Source: UBA6165 sp044233745 (lineage in GTDB: Bacteria; Bacteroidota; Bacteroidia; Flavobacteriales_D; Crocinitomicaceae). Taken from it: 64,000 nucleotides of DNA. Every line of letters begins with the position of its first letter. Within the stretch, counting starts at the first letter, position 1. Shown piece by piece: positions 41,178-49,960 of the stretch. Under the pieces are notes generated by a model. It was given only the letters and a program-made list of their open reading frames with translations. It did not search any database and had not been told where the DNA came from. The position numbers were made by a program, and so were the translations under genes. The DNA is taken from assembly GCA_044233745.1 (NCBI GenBank), contig JBIIJN010000002.1:62001-126000 (forward strand), in the 5' to 3' direction.

Positions 41178-41860
41178 GAAAAATAATCCTCCTTCACGGT
41201 GCCTTGGGTGCCTCGGCTGAATTGGTAGCTTTGGAAAAAGCCTTGACTGAAAAATTTGACGTGTATACCCTCGAGTTTGACGGCCACGGACAAACAGCGA
41301 TAGGAAAAGACTTTTCCGTGCCTCATTTTGCTGAAAACTTGCACGCGTTTATTGAAGCCAATGAACTCCACGGCGCCGATGTTTTCGGCTACAGCATGGG
41401 TGGCTACGTGGCCTTGTATTTGGCTGCCGAACACCCGAATTTGTTGGGACGCATCGTTACTTTGGGAACCAAATTCCACTGGACACCTGAAGCCGCTGCC
41501 CAAGAAGTGCGCATGCTGAACCCAGATATCATCGAAGAAAAAGTGCCCAAGTTTGCCGCTTATTTGGCACAACTCCACGGCGCAGACCTTTGGAAAGAAA
41601 ACATGCGCAACACCGCCCAACTTATGCTCGATTTGGGCAACAATGAGCTCCTCGCCAGCCGTTTTTCCTCCATCCAAAACCCATGTTTCATCGGACTTGG
41701 CGAACGCGATGTGATGGTAACGCTCGAAGAAACCCAAAACGCGGTCAATAAATTACCCAATGCTTCGTTTTTTAGTTTAGCCAACACCGAACACCCGCTT
41801 GCTAAAGTAGATGTTGAACTCTTGGCAGGGAAGATTGAGGAGGTTTTGGGAGGGGAGTGA
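41174..41860 (+). CDS. Alpha/beta hydrolase
   Basis: A 228-residue cytosolic hydrolase. The oxyanion-hole HGALG follows the first strand, the nucleophile Ser is in FGYSMGGYVA (about 76), the acid is probably in GLGERDVMV (about 180), and the His is in NTEHPLAKV (about 208). The closest named types are MenH/BioH-like small esterases, but no menaquinone or biotin gene is near, so the substrate is open. The ATG overlaps the ion-channel stop by four bases, so the two proteins are translationally coupled. Confidence 0.85.
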   Translation: MRKIILLHGALGASAELVALEKALTEKFDVYTLEFDGHGQTAIGKDFSVPHFAENLHAFIEANELHGADVFGYSMGGYVALYLAAEHPNLLGRIVTLGTKFHWTPEAAAQEVRMLNPDIIEEKVPKFAAYLAQLHGADLWKENMRNTAQLMLDLGNNELLASRFSSIQNPCFIGLGERDVMVTLEETQNAVNKLPNASFFSLANTEHPLAKVDVELLAGKIEEVLGGE

Positions 41861-42293
41861 TGACTAACACGCACCAGTCACGCAGCACAAACACAAGAAA
41901 TTGAAAAAAGGGGAATAATCTTGTTTTTTTGGATGGGTTGAGGTTGTATATTTGTGGCGGGGAACGGAATGCGAATGCATAAACTTGTTAAAGAGTCCAA
42001 TAATTCAAACAGACTGAAAAAAATGTAAATTTTAGGATGATGGGAGGTGAAATGATAGACCGTGGAATTTTTTAATTGAATTAAGATAAAAACTAAACTT
42101 TTAATTTGTTTAAAAAAAATAAAACCGCATGCTATCCTAATTATTGCATACATACTTTTAAATAACGGAGTCTTGAAATAAGGGAATGAGTAGCCAAAAG
42201 AAAGTAATTTTTTCCTGATTGTTTCTTTAAAAGTATTAACACGGTTTCATGAATATGCAAATTTTTTAGTGTAGCTGAAAATCTAATTTAATT
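41861..42293. other. 433-base AT-rich spacer before the Nudix/helicase pair
   Basis: No gene longer than 17 codons is convincing here. A promoter box TATATTTG lies at 41947-41954. An 11-base inverted repeat, ATACTTTTAAA at 42152-42162 and TTTAAAAGTAT at 42226-42236, is separated by 63 bases. The composition shifts to AT-rich from about 41970, matching the genes that follow. The space could be a long leader or a small RNA. Confidence 0.6.
41947..41954 (+). promoter_or_regulatory. Promoter-like box upstream of the Nudix/helicase pair
   Basis: TATATTTG is an exact TAnnTTTG match, preceded by TTG at 41921 (23-base gap) in a T run. It faces the Nudix gene and would give a leader of about 335 bases. 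Confidence 0.45.
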
Positions 42294-42674
42294 ATGGTAA
42301 GAGTAACTTGTGCAATTATTGAAAATGAAATAGGAGTACTGGTTGTGCAAAGAAGTGAAGAAATGAGTTTGCCTTTAAAATGGGAATTTCCAGGAGGTAA
42401 AGTTGAATCCGGAGAGAGTGAAGAAGAATGTATAGTTCGTGAAATAAAGGAAGAATTAAATTTGGATATAGCGGTTTCAAAAAGACTAAATTCATCTGTA
42501 TTTCATTATCCAAATATTTCTATTGAGCTGATACCATTTCTTGCGAAACAAGTTGGTGGACAAATTAGACTTAATGAACATACTGATTTTAAGTATCTTG
42601 TAAAAGATAATTTGTTGAATTTAGATTGGGCAGAGGCTGACGTTCCAATTGTTAAAGAATATTTGAGCTTATGA
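42294..42674 (+). CDS. MutT-like Nudix hydrolase in a putative defence pair
   Basis: A 126-residue Nudix protein resembling (deoxy)nucleoside triphosphate pyrophosphohydrolases of the MutT type. The Nudix box is GGKVESGESEEECIVREIKE (about 34-53) followed by ELNL, with the REUxEE core intact. The N-terminal strands (VTCAIIENEIGVLVVQRSE) and the WEFPGG lead-in are typical. Its stop overlaps the start of the large helicase (ATGA), so the two are made together. Codon use is AT-rich (many AGA, ATA, AAA), unlike the neighbours upstream, suggesting transfer. The role in the pair is inferred: it may sanitise or sense a modified nucleotide. Confidence 0.85.
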   Translation: MVRVTCAIIENEIGVLVVQRSEEMSLPLKWEFPGGKVESGESEEECIVREIKEELNLDIAVSKRLNSSVFHYPNISIELIPFLAKQVGGQIRLNEHTDFKYLVKDNLLNLDWAEADVPIVKEYLSL

Positions 42675-45600
42675 ATCAAGGAATATATGAAGAGCTAGTA
42701 ACGCAATTGGTCTCGATCAAAATTAATGAGCTCAATAAACATACGTTTTATATAAACAAATCTAAGATAGATAAGGAAGAGGCATCAATCATCATTTCGC
42801 GCCATTTATCAAAAACAATTAAGGGTGCTCTTGATTTATTGCGAGGAGAACACCAAATTGAGGATCAGATTGAAATAGCGAACAAAATCATTCAGTTTTT
42901 AAAATCAGAGTTGAAAGACAATGATTTTGACAAGGATTTGATTGAAAGTGACGGAGAAATATTAAAAGCAGTATTCAATAAAATTGATGCTCATTTTTCT
43001 AATTTAGATCTTCATCTGAAAGAAATTACTCCGTACACAAGACTAACGCACAGCGAGTTGTTTACTGGAGGAAGTAATACAGGTCTTTCCCTGGAAAGCG
43101 AACTCAAAAAAGAGATACTTTCATCGAATAGAATTGACTTACTAGTTTCATTTATTAAATTCAAAGGTATTATCATTTTGGAGCGAGAGCTCAAAGAATT
43201 TACCCAGAGAGGTGGTCGATTAAGAGTGATTACTACAACTTATATGGGTGCTTCAGATTACAAAGCAATTCAATTGCTTTCAAAGTTGGACAATACACGG
43301 GTAAAAATATCATACAACACTGGAAACGAAAGACTTCACGCCAAAGCTTATTTGTTCTACAGAAACACTGGTTTTCATACTGGTTACATTGGATCTTCTA
43401 ATTTTTCTAGATCTGCTCTTACTGATGGATTAGAGTGGAATGTAAAAATCACCACAAAGGAAGTCAGCCATATCATTGACAAATTTCAAAAGACTTTTGA
43501 CTCTTATTGGAAAAGTGACGATTTTGAAGTTTTTGACGACAATATTCATAAAGAGAAACTCTTAGAATCATTGAGCAAAGGAAAGATTACAACAGCAGGT
43601 CCAATAAACCCATCGGCCTTTTTTGATTTAAAGCCTTACCCTTTTCAAAATGAAATTCTTGAAAAATTAGAGGTTGAAAGGTCTGTTCATAATAGATATA
43701 GAAATCTTGTAGTAGCCGCAACGGGAACAGGAAAAACAGTTATTTCCGCATTTGATTATAAGAATTTTAAAAAGGAGAAGAAATCTGCAAAACTTCTTTT
43801 TTTAGCACATCGAAAAGAGATTCTGGAGCAAGCTCTTTCTACCTTTCAAGGAATATTGAGAGACAATAATTTTGGTGAACTGTGGGTAGACGGAAAAGTG
43901 CCAACAAACTACGATTACGTTTTCGCTTCTATTCAAACCCTTAACAACCGACTTGAAAATCTTGAGTTATCTCAAGATTTTTTCGATTACATCATAATTG
44001 ATGAGTGCCACCATTTAACAGCCTCATCCTATAGAGGTATAATAAATCACTTTAATCCCAGAGTTTTATTGGGTCTTACTGCCACACCTGAAAGAATGGA
44101 TGGTGGTGATATTAAAGAGGATTTTCACAATAGAATTGCGGCAGAAATTAGATTACCCGAGGCACTAAATAGAAAATTGTTGTGTCCATTTCAATATTTT
44201 GGAATTTCGGACAGCGTTGATTTGACCAAAGTTCATTGGGAGAGAGGTCGTTATGTTTCCAGTGAATTAAGTAATGTTTATACCGGAAATGATAGACGTG
44301 TTGGAGAAATTATTGCTGCTCTTGATAAATATACTAAAGATTTCAATGAAGTTAGGGCACTTGGTTTTTGTGTTACTATTGAGCATGCAAAGTTTATGGC
44401 AGAGAAATTTTCCATTGCAGGTTTTAAAGCTGATTATTTAGCGAGCACAAACACCCAAAATAGAGATGCTGTCAGAAGCCAACTCCAAAAAAAAGAAATC
44501 AATTATTTATTTGTGGTCGATATATTTAATGAAGGTGTTGATATTCCAGAAATTGATGTTGTTTTATTTTTGAGACCAACAGAAAGTTTAACCATTTTCC
44601 TTCAGCAGTTAGGAAGAGGATTGAGATTGGCAGATGGAAAGGATTGTTTGACAGTTCTTGATTTTGTAGGAAATTCGAGACCTGAATATAATTTCGAAAA
44701 TAAATTCAGAGCAATGATAGGAAAAACCTCAACCCCTGTGAAAAAAGAGGTTGAAGATAACTTTCCTCATTTGCCTCTCGGCTGTTCTATCGTTTTAGAG
44801 AAAAAAGCAAAAGAGGTGATTTTAAAAAATATAGAAGCTGCAACTTCTTTAAATATAAAACAGCTAATTCAGAAAGTTCAATCTTTTCAAAACCAAACAA
44901 CACTCCCATTGAACCTTAGAAATTTCATTGAGTTCAATAACATCCCATTGCAGTTGTTTTATAAGAAAAATAGAGATTTCGGTTGGAAACGGTTTTGTCA
45001 AATGGCAAAAATTATAGATGACTTTCAAACAGAAAATGAGAATCAGATATTATCCGCAATTAAGAACAAATGGCTTTCAACAGCATCAAGTAGCTATTTC
45101 AGTTTTATAATAAAACTTGCTAAAAAGGATTTCAGAATAAAATTGGAGGAATTTTCGGAGATTGAACGTTCGATGGCGTTAATGCTCCACTATGATGTGT
45201 GGCAAGTAGCAGGTGGCTTTGATTCATTAGAAGATTCAATTAATCAAATCGGTCAGAACAAAGTATTGGTTGAAGAAATAATTGAGTTCCTTGAAATCTT
45301 ACTTGATAATATTGATTTTAAAGAAGTTGAAATAGATTTACCTTATCAACAGCCATTAAAATTACATGCCCGCTATACTAGAGGTCAAATTCTTGCTGCA
45401 TTTGGTTTAAGTAGTTTTGAGAGAAAATCATCAAATAGAGAAGGGGTTGCTGAGAATTCTAAACTAAACACAGAACTGCTGTTTATTAATTTAATCAAAT
45501 CCGAGGAGAACTTTTCACCATCTACGATGTATGACGATTATGCAGTAAATGAACACTTGTTTCATTGGCAAAGTCAAAATAAAGCCGGACCAGATACCCC

Positions 45601-45826
45601 GAAAGGAAAATCCTATATAAATCATAAACAAGATAAAAAAACGATTTTACTTTTTGTAAGGGAAAAAGCAAATGATGAGTTTGGAAATACAATGGGATAT
45701 GTTTTTGTTGGTGAAGGCTCCATAAATAATTATTCTGGATCTAAACCAATGAGTATAGAATGGGAATTGAATGAACCAATGCCCCATTATTTGTGGAAAG
45801 ATGCTGCTAAATTAAGAGTGGGGTGA
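42671..45826 (+). CDS. PLD nuclease / superfamily 2 helicase / DUF3427 fusion protein
   Basis: A 1051-residue protein with three parts. A phospholipase-D-type nuclease domain occupies about 120-290, with RLHAKAYLF and GYIGSSNFSRSAL (HxK...GSSN, one HKD site near 222-245). The DEAD/DEAH helicase core is at about 315-670: Walker A VAATGTGKT near 349, IIDECHHL near 442, GLTATPERMDGGD near 469, and motif VI QQLGRGLRLAD near 643. The C-terminal DUF3427 domain spans about 900-1051 (FHWQSQNKAGPDTPKG, YINH, ILLFVREK, PMSIEWELNEPMP). HsdR/SSL2-like helicases with a nuclease head are common in DNA defence. It is coupled to the Nudix gene and shares its AT-rich codon use. Confidence 0.88.
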   Translation: MNQGIYEELVTQLVSIKINELNKHTFYINKSKIDKEEASIIISRHLSKTIKGALDLLRGEHQIEDQIEIANKIIQFLKSELKDNDFDKDLIESDGEILKAVFNKIDAHFSNLDLHLKEITPYTRLTHSELFTGGSNTGLSLESELKKEILSSNRIDLLVSFIKFKGIIILERELKEFTQRGGRLRVITTTYMGASDYKAIQLLSKLDNTRVKISYNTGNERLHAKAYLFYRNTGFHTGYIGSSNFSRSALTDGLEWNVKITTKEVSHIIDKFQKTFDSYWKSDDFEVFDDNIHKEKLLESLSKGKITTAGPINPSAFFDLKPYPFQNEILEKLEVERSVHNRYRNLVVAATGTGKTVISAFDYKNFKKEKKSAKLLFLAHRKEILEQALSTFQGILRDNNFGELWVDGKVPTNYDYVFASIQTLNNRLENLELSQDFFDYIIIDECHHLTASSYRGIINHFNPRVLLGLTATPERMDGGDIKEDFHNRIAAEIRLPEALNRKLLCPFQYFGISDSVDLTKVHWERGRYVSSELSNVYTGNDRRVGEIIAALDKYTKDFNEVRALGFCVTIEHAKFMAEKFSIAGFKADYLASTNTQNRDAVRSQLQKKEINYLFVVDIFNEGVDIPEIDVVLFLRPTESLTIFLQQLGRGLRLADGKDCLTVLDFVGNSRPEYNFENKFRAMIGKTSTPVKKEVEDNFPHLPLGCSIVLEKKAKEVILKNIEAATSLNIKQLIQKVQSFQNQTTLPLNLRNFIEFNNIPLQLFYKKNRDFGWKRFCQMAKIIDDFQTENENQILSAIKNKWLSTASSSYFSFIIKLAKKDFRIKLEEFSEIERSMALMLHYDVWQVAGGFDSLEDSINQIGQNKVLVEEIIEFLEILLDNIDFKEVEIDLPYQQPLKLHARYTRGQILAAFGLSSFERKSSNREGVAENSKLNTELLFINLIKSEENFSPSTMYDDYAVNEHLFHWQSQNKAGPDTPKGKSYINHKQDKKTILLFVREKANDEFGNTMGYVFVGEGSINNYSGSKPMSIEWELNEPMPHYLWKDAAKLRVG

Positions 45827-45997
45827 GAATAACGTTTAAATGAACTAGGACAAATTTCTTGATAAAGAACAAACCCGATAAGCCATTATTGCAAAAACAC
45901 AAAGCCTAAACATTGTTAATTGAAACATTTATTCGAAATATCTCAATTTAATGGATTTTAAAGGTTCGTCAAAACTCACCGTTTTGCAATTAAATTA
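45827..45997. other. Spacer after the helicase, no feature found
   Basis: AT-rich 171-base space between convergent genes. I see no hairpin, repeat or reading frame worth calling. Confidence 0.5.
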
Positions 45998-46909
45998 TTA
46001 AAGTTGCACCACCACATTCCCTTTTTTTCTACCAGAATCCACATAAGCATGTGCGGCTTGCATGTCTTTAAAATCAAAGGTTTTGTCAATCACGGGTTGC
46101 AGTTTTTCGGCGTCGAAAAGTTGTGCCAAAAGTGCCAATTGCTCCTTGCTTTCTCGCGCTGTGTCGAGGCTATCAACGGTGAGGAATTTTCCTCTTTGAT
46201 TGAGGATTTCTTTGCAATCTTTCTTTTTGATTTTTCCAACACAATCGAAAACAAGGTCCATGTTTTTGGCGCTGTTTTGCCAGTTTTGGGTGTAGTCGAG
46301 CACCTCGTCGGCTCCCAAAGATTTTGCTAAGTCCATGCCGCTAGGGCCGCAAACCGCCGTAACATGAGCGCCATAATGTTTGGCCAATTGCACTGCCGAT
46401 GTGCCCACCGAACCTGTGGCACCGTAAATCAAAATACGCGGACGAATCATGTTTTCAAGGCCTGCTTTTCTGAGAAAGTAAAGGGCAGTTGTGCCTCCAA
46501 AAACTAGGGCAACGGCCTCTTCATGGCTGGCATTTTTTGGCTTCAAAACGGCAGATGACTTCTCCTTGACCACCACATATTCTGCAAAAGTGCCAAAGGA
46601 AAAGCCGGTCATACCAAAAATGGCATCGGCTTCATCGAATTGCGTCACAAGCGCACCTTTTTCGGCAACAACACCAGAAAATACAATACCCAAAACAGGT
46701 TTTCTTGGTTTGTTGAAACCCAAAACCAAACGCATCACCACTTTCAGGAAACCTTCCACTTGTAAGCCTCGAACACGCACATCACCTGAGTTTACAGCCG
46801 TTGCGTGAATTTTTACCAAGATTTCGTTCGGACCCACTTTTGGCCTTTCGAGTTCCACCAGTTCCAGAACCTCAGGACCTCCATATTTTGTAGCAACGTA
46901 GGCTTTCAT
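45998..46909 (-). CDS. MDR-family NAD(P)-dependent alcohol dehydrogenase / quinone oxidoreductase
   Basis: A 303-residue medium-chain dehydrogenase/reductase. The N-terminal GroES-like domain shows AVNSGDVRVRG; the Rossmann domain shows YGATGSVGTSAVQLAKHYGA (about 144-163), which is the AxGxxG-type NAD(P) site. The catalytic-zinc cysteine and histidine of alcohol dehydrogenases are missing, so it belongs to the zinc-free quinone-reductase branch. MKAYVATKYGG at 46909 is the likely start; ATG at 46915 is possible. It lies between the helicase and the toxin-antitoxin pair but has the GC-richer codon use of the core genome. Confidence 0.88.
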   Translation of the reverse strand: MKAYVATKYGGPEVLELVELERPKVGPNEILVKIHATAVNSGDVRVRGLQVEGFLKVVMRLVLGFNKPRKPVLGIVFSGVVAEKGALVTQFDEADAIFGMTGFSFGTFAEYVVVKEKSSAVLKPKNASHEEAVALVFGGTTALYFLRKAGLENMIRPRILIYGATGSVGTSAVQLAKHYGAHVTAVCGPSGMDLAKSLGADEVLDYTQNWQNSAKNMDLVFDCVGKIKKKDCKEILNQRGKFLTVDSLDTARESKEQLALLAQLFDAEKLQPVIDKTFDFKDMQAAHAYVDSGRKKGNVVVQL

Positions 46910-46996
46910 TAGCATGTAGTTTTTAATACGACGAACAAGGCTGCGGAAAGTTACTTTTTTATGAAAATTTTGAGCCTTTCAGATTAGGCCGATGTA

Positions 46997-47278
46997 CTAT
47001 TTCTTAAACAAGTCTGAATGGGTACCAGTTCTATGCAGGGTTATAAGTTTTTCTAAATCATCTTGTTCCCAAATTAAAAGCCAGTCAGGTTTAATATGAC
47101 ATTCCCATAAGCCTTTATAATTGCCCTTGAGAATATGAGGTTTGAAAGCAGCTGAGAGCTTTCCACTTTGTTCAAGAAATTCAATAACTTGAGATAGCAA
47201 TTCTATATTTAAACCTCTTTTTACACAAAGCTTGGTATCCCTTTTGAATTGATTCGTTGCCTGAATACTGTACATCAA
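46997..47278 (-). CDS. YafQ-type mRNA interferase toxin
   Basis: A 93-residue RelE/ParE-superfamily toxin of the YafQ branch, a ribosome-dependent mRNA cutter. The residues known to matter in YafQ are present: His in KPHILKGNYKG, His and Asp-Trp in ECHIKPDWLLIW, and Arg, His and Phe in RTGTHSDLF at the C terminus. It overlaps the upstream antitoxin gene by four bases (ATGA), so antitoxin is made first. The gene is AT-rich compared with its neighbours. Confidence 0.9.
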   Translation of the reverse strand: MMYSIQATNQFKRDTKLCVKRGLNIELLSQVIEFLEQSGKLSAAFKPHILKGNYKGLWECHIKPDWLLIWEQDDLEKLITLHRTGTHSDLFKK

Positions 47279-47472
47279 GAAAGCAACTTGTTCATCAATT
47301 CTTTTGAATCTTTTGCTGTTATCACTTTCCCTTTTTGTTTTTCCCGAAGAGAAGTGAGCGTTTTATTATTAAAGTGTTCCTGATCGTGAAACTGAATAAA
47401 ACTGAAGGCACGTAACATTTCTAAAATTGCTTTTGCTTCTTTGGTTCTGTTATTTATTGTGATTGTGACCAT
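47275..47472 (-). CDS. Antitoxin partner of the YafQ-type toxin
   Basis: A 65-residue protein. The N-terminal strand-helix (MVTITINNRTKEAKAILEML) could dimerise; the C-terminal half is polar and Lys-rich and would wrap the toxin. It does not look like DinJ or a ribbon-helix-helix RelB, so DNA binding is uncertain. Antitoxin assignment rests on position, size and the four-base overlap with the toxin. A TAACTTTG promoter box precedes it by 17 bases. Confidence 0.75.
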   Translation of the reverse strand: MVTITINNRTKEAKAILEMLRAFSFIQFHDQEHFNNKTLTSLREKQKGKVITAKDSKELMNKLLS

Positions 47473-47489
47473 GACTCTTTCGTTTTACA

Positions 47490-47497
47490 CAAAGTTA
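47490..47497 (-). promoter_or_regulatory. Promoter -7 box for the toxin-antitoxin pair
   Basis: The minus strand reads TAACTTTG, an exact TAnnTTTG box. The leader before the antitoxin ATG would be about 13 bases. Confidence 0.5.
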
Positions 47498-47540
47498 CTA
47501 ATTTTTTTATGAAAGATAAATACGAAAATTAAACCACTTT

Positions 47541-48860
47541 TTACAACACCTCCATCCGAATTCTCAATTCCTTCGGGTAATAATTGTTGATTCGATTTCC
47601 GATTTTTTTGAACCAACCGAGCGTTGAATTTTGGTAAGCAGCCATGTGCCAACCATCTTTGCCAGCTACTTCAATGCTGTTGCCTTTGAGGTAGAGCAGG
47701 GCTTGGTCTAGGTTGAGTTCTACTTGTGGAAACGTTTTTGATGCATGCACAGCCATGGCGTATTCAAAGTGCGGGTTGAATTTTTGTTGGATGAATTCGC
47801 CCAAGCGCGTGCCAAATTTCATGGAGCCGAGTTGTTCGTTGAGGTGCAACATCAGTTCGATTTGATTTTTCGGTGCTTGGTAAAAATGTCCCTGAATTTC
47901 AGTGGCTTGCATGTTTTCGTGTAGAGGCAGCGGAAAGACATTTTCTTTACCAACTTGCTTTTTCGACTTGCGGATAGCATAATCTTGAACGCGTTCTTTT
48001 TTGCGCAAAACAGAGAAATAAAATCCTTCGCTGCGCATCAAATGGGGCAAACAGGCAAAGCCGTATTTGGTTTTTTCCAAGTTGTATTCATCTGGAAAAT
48101 GAAGTTCAAGGCGTTCACAATCTTGGTTTTCCAGTAGCCCTTGGATTTGCTTGTCGTTTTCCTCGGGATTGAAGGTGCACGTGGAATAAATCAAATAGCC
48201 GTCGGTTTTGAGTGCGGGCCAAATATCTGCGAGAATGTCTGTTTGTCGGAGTGCGCATGTGGCTGCGTTTCCGGGTGACCATTCGCTGCGTGCGTTTTTA
48301 TCTTTGCGAAACATGCCTTCGCCAGAGCAGGGTGCATCGACCAAAACCAAATCAAAGAGTCCTTGAAATCGCTTGAAATCGGTGGCCGATTTATTGGTAA
48401 GCAACACATTGGAAGCGCCCCATTTGGTCAAAGTATCGCGTAGAATAAAAGCACGATTACGGGCAATTTCATTGGAAATCACCAAGGCATTTTCCGAGAG
48501 ATTGTCCAATAAAATGGTCGATTTTCCTCCGGGTGCAGCGCATAGATCGAGCGCCACAGCATTTTCTGAAATTTCCAATTGTTGCAAAATGGCATGGATA
48601 AACATGGAGCCAGCTTCTTGCGGATAATAAACTCCTGCATGAAAAAGCGGATCTTTGGTGAAGGATGGTCGCTCGGTCAAATAGCGTCCCGAAGCACACC
48701 ATGGCACTTGTTCAGCATCATGAAAAACACTTGCGTTTTTCCGCGGATTCAAGCGAATTGATGTTGGTGGAGCTTCATTGAGTGCTTCGAATAATTGATC
48801 TGCATCGAGGCGTTGTGCTCGCATGCGTTCAACAAAATCTTTGGGCAAATGAGTCATCAT
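47541..48860 (-). CDS. RsmF/NOL1-NOP2-Sun family rRNA cytosine-C5 methyltransferase
   Basis: A 439-residue SAM-dependent RNA m5C methyltransferase. The SAM site is LDLCAAPGGKSTILL (about 104-118); the two catalytic cysteines are in DAPCSGEGMF (about 181) and YSTCTFNPEEND (about 229). The C-terminal third (about 290-439) resembles the RsmF RNA-binding extension, so a 16S rRNA target is likely but not certain. The start ATGATGA overlaps the apbE stop, so it follows apbE on one transcript. Confidence 0.92.
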   Translation of the reverse strand: MMTHLPKDFVERMRAQRLDADQLFEALNEAPPTSIRLNPRKNASVFHDAEQVPWCASGRYLTERPSFTKDPLFHAGVYYPQEAGSMFIHAILQQLEISENAVALDLCAAPGGKSTILLDNLSENALVISNEIARNRAFILRDTLTKWGASNVLLTNKSATDFKRFQGLFDLVLVDAPCSGEGMFRKDKNARSEWSPGNAATCALRQTDILADIWPALKTDGYLIYSTCTFNPEENDKQIQGLLENQDCERLELHFPDEYNLEKTKYGFACLPHLMRSEGFYFSVLRKKERVQDYAIRKSKKQVGKENVFPLPLHENMQATEIQGHFYQAPKNQIELMLHLNEQLGSMKFGTRLGEFIQQKFNPHFEYAMAVHASKTFPQVELNLDQALLYLKGNSIEVAGKDGWHMAAYQNSTLGWFKKIGNRINNYYPKELRIRMEVL

Positions 48861-49960
48861 TCAACAAGCAATTTTTGCATTCCTGGCGAAAGGTACTTAT
48901 TCATTTTCCCATTTTCATCCATAAATTGCAGCAAAATTTCGAGTTTCAATTCCGGGTGATTTTTTACGAAATCAATACTTTTTTCTGTTCCCCAAACCAT
49001 AAACACAGTGGCCATGGCATCGGCAAATGTTGCGTTTTCGGCAATTACAGTCGCGCTCAACAAATTATGCTGCACCGGATAGCCTGTTTTGGGGTCGATG
49101 GTGTGGCTGTATTTTTTGCCATCTTTCTCATAGAATTTTCTATAGTTTCCTGATGTAGCAACGGCTCGATTACTAATCGAAATAATAGCAGAAAAAGTTC
49201 TGTTCTCCGTTGAAACATCATTGCTTTCATCTGCCAAGTCGATGCCAATGCGCCAAGGAACACCTTCTTTGTTTGTGCCTTTTACACGGAGTTCGCCACC
49301 AATTTCTACGTAGTAATTTTCGAATCCTTGCTCATCTAAAAATTCGCACAACACATCCACCGAAAGCCCTTGGGCAATGGCGTTGAAATCCAGCTTCAAA
49401 GATTTTCTCAACTTTTTGATGGCGAATTTTTTGAGTTGGTGTTTGTCGTCTTCCAACAAATCCCGTTCATAATCGATACCTTCAGAAAATCCAACAAGTT
49501 GCAAAACAGAATCTACTTGCGTTTGCGACATAGAAATTGCTGGGTCTTTCATAAAGCCCCAAGCGGAAACGAGTGGAAAAACAGACGGGTCGAAAGCACC
49601 GTCAGACAGTTGATACACTTCTTGTGAGGCAGCAAAACAGCGATTGAAATAACCATTGATGTCTTTGAAAACAAGCAATCCTGTATCCGCATTGGAAATC
49701 ATGTTCACAATAGATGAATCGCGCCACGAGGAAAGGCATTTGTCGAAATTGGCGAGGATGGTATCAATTTCTGTTTGTAAGCCCAAGAGTTTTTCATCAT
49801 CGGCAATGATGGTGTAGGTTGTGCCTTGTGTGTTGCCTGTAATGGAGTAGGGCTCTAAAGTGATTGGTTCTTTTTCCGATGTGCATGCGCTTAAAAATGC
49901 AACAAGCAGCAGCGTGATGTTGAGGCGATTAATTGACTTTGTATTTAGGAAGTTTCGCAT
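48857..49960 (-). CDS. apbE: FAD:protein FMN transferase (lipoprotein)
   Basis: Attaches FMN covalently to Thr of flavoproteins such as NqrC/RnfG, acting outside the cytoplasmic membrane. The start chosen gives a lipoprotein signal (LLLVAFLSACTSEKE, Cys lipidation). Family marks are TGNTQGTTYTI, the ISNRAVATSGNYRKF segment, KYSHTIDPKTGYPV with the conserved His-Asp, and ATFADAMATVFMVWG near the end. This start overlaps the end of the giant TPR gene by about 32 bases; an earlier ATG at 50005 overlaps it more. No Nqr or Rnf genes are in the window. Confidence 0.93.
   Translation of the reverse strand: MRNFLNTKSINRLNITLLLVAFLSACTSEKEPITLEPYSITGNTQGTTYTIIADDEKLLGLQTEIDTILANFDKCLSSWRDSSIVNMISNADTGLLVFKDINGYFNRCFAASQEVYQLSDGAFDPSVFPLVSAWGFMKDPAISMSQTQVDSVLQLVGFSEGIDYERDLLEDDKHQLKKFAIKKLRKSLKLDFNAIAQGLSVDVLCEFLDEQGFENYYVEIGGELRVKGTNKEGVPWRIGIDLADESNDVSTENRTFSAIISISNRAVATSGNYRKFYEKDGKKYSHTIDPKTGYPVQHNLLSATVIAENATFADAMATVFMVWGTEKSIDFVKNHPELKLEILLQFMDENGKMNKYLSPGMQKLLVE

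Noticed and set aside
40973..41737. 254-codon antisense frame
   Set aside because: It overlaps two genes with clear catalytic motifs on the plus strand.
41975..42028. 17-codon frame beginning MHKLVKESN
   Set aside because: It is too short to support as a gene; kept only as part of the leader description.
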